From NCBI GenBank assembly GCA_950106755.1, contig OX467082.1:38378001-38442000 (forward strand): a stretch of 64,000 nt of DNA, given 5' to 3'. Every line of letters begins with the position of its first letter. Within the stretch, counting starts at the first letter, position 1. Source of the DNA: Climacium dendroides. Taxonomy: Eukaryota > Streptophyta > Bryopsida > Hypnales > Climaciaceae. The position numbers and the translations under genes were made by a program. The notes below the pieces were generated by a model. That model saw only the letters and a list, made by a program, of their open reading frames with translations. It was not told where the DNA came from and made no database searches. Below are positions 62,119-64,000 of the stretch, in pieces.

Positions 62119-64000
62119 GAACAGCAACTCGATCCTCAAATTCTTCTCAACGTGTACATGTCGTCAACATCCACATCCTGTCATGTAGTTTTACAGAATA
62201 GTAGTAGTGCCACTCATGAATTTTACGATTTCATTGACAAAGATCTCACAAGAATTGGATCATAGCTACATGCAGTGCAGACGCATGAAGAGAATTTTTT
62301 TGCTGAAATCCAATTTGAAACAGAAAAATTTCTGGCTGGGAGTCCGGAGGGGTGGATCCAGAGCAAGAGAATGTAACAGGCGGCGTGAGATGTAGATTGA
62401 GTAACAAAAGCGTAGATTTGAAAGTAAACTATGCATTTCGTAGACTTCAGGCCAGAGCTCCCTAACACACCTACCGGGGGACTACGTAGATTGAGTCGAT
62501 GAAACGTGGATTTCTTAATAAGCAGTTCAATTTGTTCTTATCCCGGCGTTGATCCGACGGTGGATTCGTAGATGTAGAGCGATTAGTGAGAGCATTCACC
62601 CACAGCTTTCGCCCCACCCGTCCTGCAAAACCAGCCTGGAAAGAGCCTGCAAAGAAAAAGATAAAGAAGCCAAGTTTAATCAGGCCAGCCCTTTGATCAC
62701 TTCAAATTTGGTATTTCTACATTCATCCATCTTTTGGACAAAAAAGCACTTTTCAATCATATTCATACACTTTTTCATCCAAATTTGGCTACTTCATGTA
62801 CATTTTTTTTTTTTTATAGAAATGGGAAATTTTTGGCAAGAAAAGATTACTTTTCTCCAACGAAAAATTGAAATATATTTTGAAATGGTGCAATTTAGTC
62901 CCATGGTGATAAAGAAAAGGGTTGAATCAAACACCATTTAGTCAAGTTTTTTTTTCCAGGCCATTTCAAAAGCTTGCAAAACCAACCTTGTTTTCAATTT
63001 TGTGGTGCCTATTTGCAAATTGGATGACCTTATATAAGAGAAAATGGAGAATCAGAGAGTGGGTTTTTCAAAGCAATGTTTTGCTCAAATATGATACAAT
63101 TCTTTTGGATAGAATAGTAGGTCCTCAATGGATGAAATCACTAAATTGTTGCATGTTTTGTAGGCAAAAACACTCTCATTTAGATGAATCATTTACGTTT
63201 CATCCACATTTTGCACATTTCATCCATTTATATAGATGTAAATATATATTTGCATCGCTCCAACAAAGACTATTTTTTCCACTACCCAAAATAAATGAAA
63301 AGTAAATCCCTTCAATCACCCCCTTGTTCATCTTTAGTAAAAATTGTTTTTAACTAGGTGATGGGATCCTTGATCTTGAGTGTTTGGGATAGTTAGCCTA
63401 TGAATGGTAGAATTTAAAGGCGGATTTTTTCCACTTTGTTTTAATATAACTAAAGCGGGCACACCCAAAAACTACACCCTAAAATAAATGATAAGTAAAT
63501 CCCTTCAATCACCCCTGAGTGTTTGAGATAGTTGGATTGCGAATGCCAGAGTCAAATTGGTTGAAAAATAATTCAAAATATAATAAAATATAACATCTAA
63601 TGAAATTTTTAGAAATTATAATGTGGCATAATTGAATAGTGTAAAAAAGATTAATGAAAATGATTTTAATCCTAAAAAAAAAAATGAAGTTGCAAATATT
63701 AGTAGAAGCTTGAATACTGGTAAAGCTATGAGTATTGCTAAAGGTCATAAAATATTCCAACCCTTATAAAATGAACTTCTAAATCAAGTTAACCAAAGGA
63801 AATCGACCAAAAAAGAAATGATTTTGTATGGGGTCTAACAAATTTGACCCTAACATATGTATCACCACATGTTTATCATTACCTTAACCCTTAAAGCCCT
63901 AAATTGTGTTTTTTAACAACATAACAATTTTGGACAACTCACTATGAATGGATTTTTTATTTATTTTTCTTTGAAATTTTTACACAACATGTGCCTAAAG
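62119..64000. other. Intergenic DNA
   Basis: To about 62600 composition is balanced, then AT-rich. The phrase 'aaatccttcaatcacccc' with neighbours recurs at about 63303 and 63493, a short direct repeat. No gene is supported. Confidence 0.3.

Noticed and set aside
61951..62265. 104-codon plus-strand frame containing the perfect hairpin
   Set aside because: No domain is recognised, and a third of it is accounted for by the inverted repeat; not called as a gene.

Overview
This window looks like nuclear DNA of a land plant, most likely a moss. It is AT-rich and gene-poor, with spliced genes (GT-AG introns that keep frame), plant-type LRR proteins and many transposon remnants. The strongest lineage clue is a disease-resistance-type gene whose exons encode a protein kinase, an NB-ARC ATPase and a plant LRR in that order (minus strand, 19171 to 11841). 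This 'PNL' architecture is known from mosses. The lineage call is an inference; no species can be named from sequence alone.

Layout. 1-3800: transposon debris, with a 192-bp foldback MITE with CACTA-type ends, a retroelement-like broken reading frame, and a fragment resembling the transposase-associated domain of CACTA elements. 3799-7423: a complete Tc1-type transposon with an intact DD34E transposase, TA target duplication, and inverted repeats of about 0.95 kb built from five ~190-bp subrepeats. 7424-11840: AT-rich repeats. 11841-19171: the kinase-NB-ARC-LRR gene in four coding exons. 19172-40400: mostly intergenic, with a diverged 1.4-1.7 kb direct duplication, a GC-rich inverted pair 2.3 kb apart, a 3 x 174-bp tandem array, a broken fragment of ribosomal protein eS4, and several copies of a ~0.9-1.1 kb element family with short inverted ends. 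40401-41240: a 4 x 163-bp array followed by a 27-bp minisatellite. 42396-45747: a five-exon LRR receptor-like protein pseudogene. 45748-56902: intergenic with a dispersed 555-bp repeat pair and another copy of the 0.9-kb family. 56903-61240: an eight-exon plus-strand gene for a ~706-residue coiled-coil protein of unknown function. 61241-64000: intergenic, with a perfect 30-bp stem-loop.

Only two host genes appear intact: the NLR-kinase gene and the coiled-coil gene. Both models rest on splice sites that preserve phase through every junction. The Tc1 transposase is the third intact protein. No operon-like or pathway relationship links these genes. No tRNA, rRNA or CRISPR array was seen.
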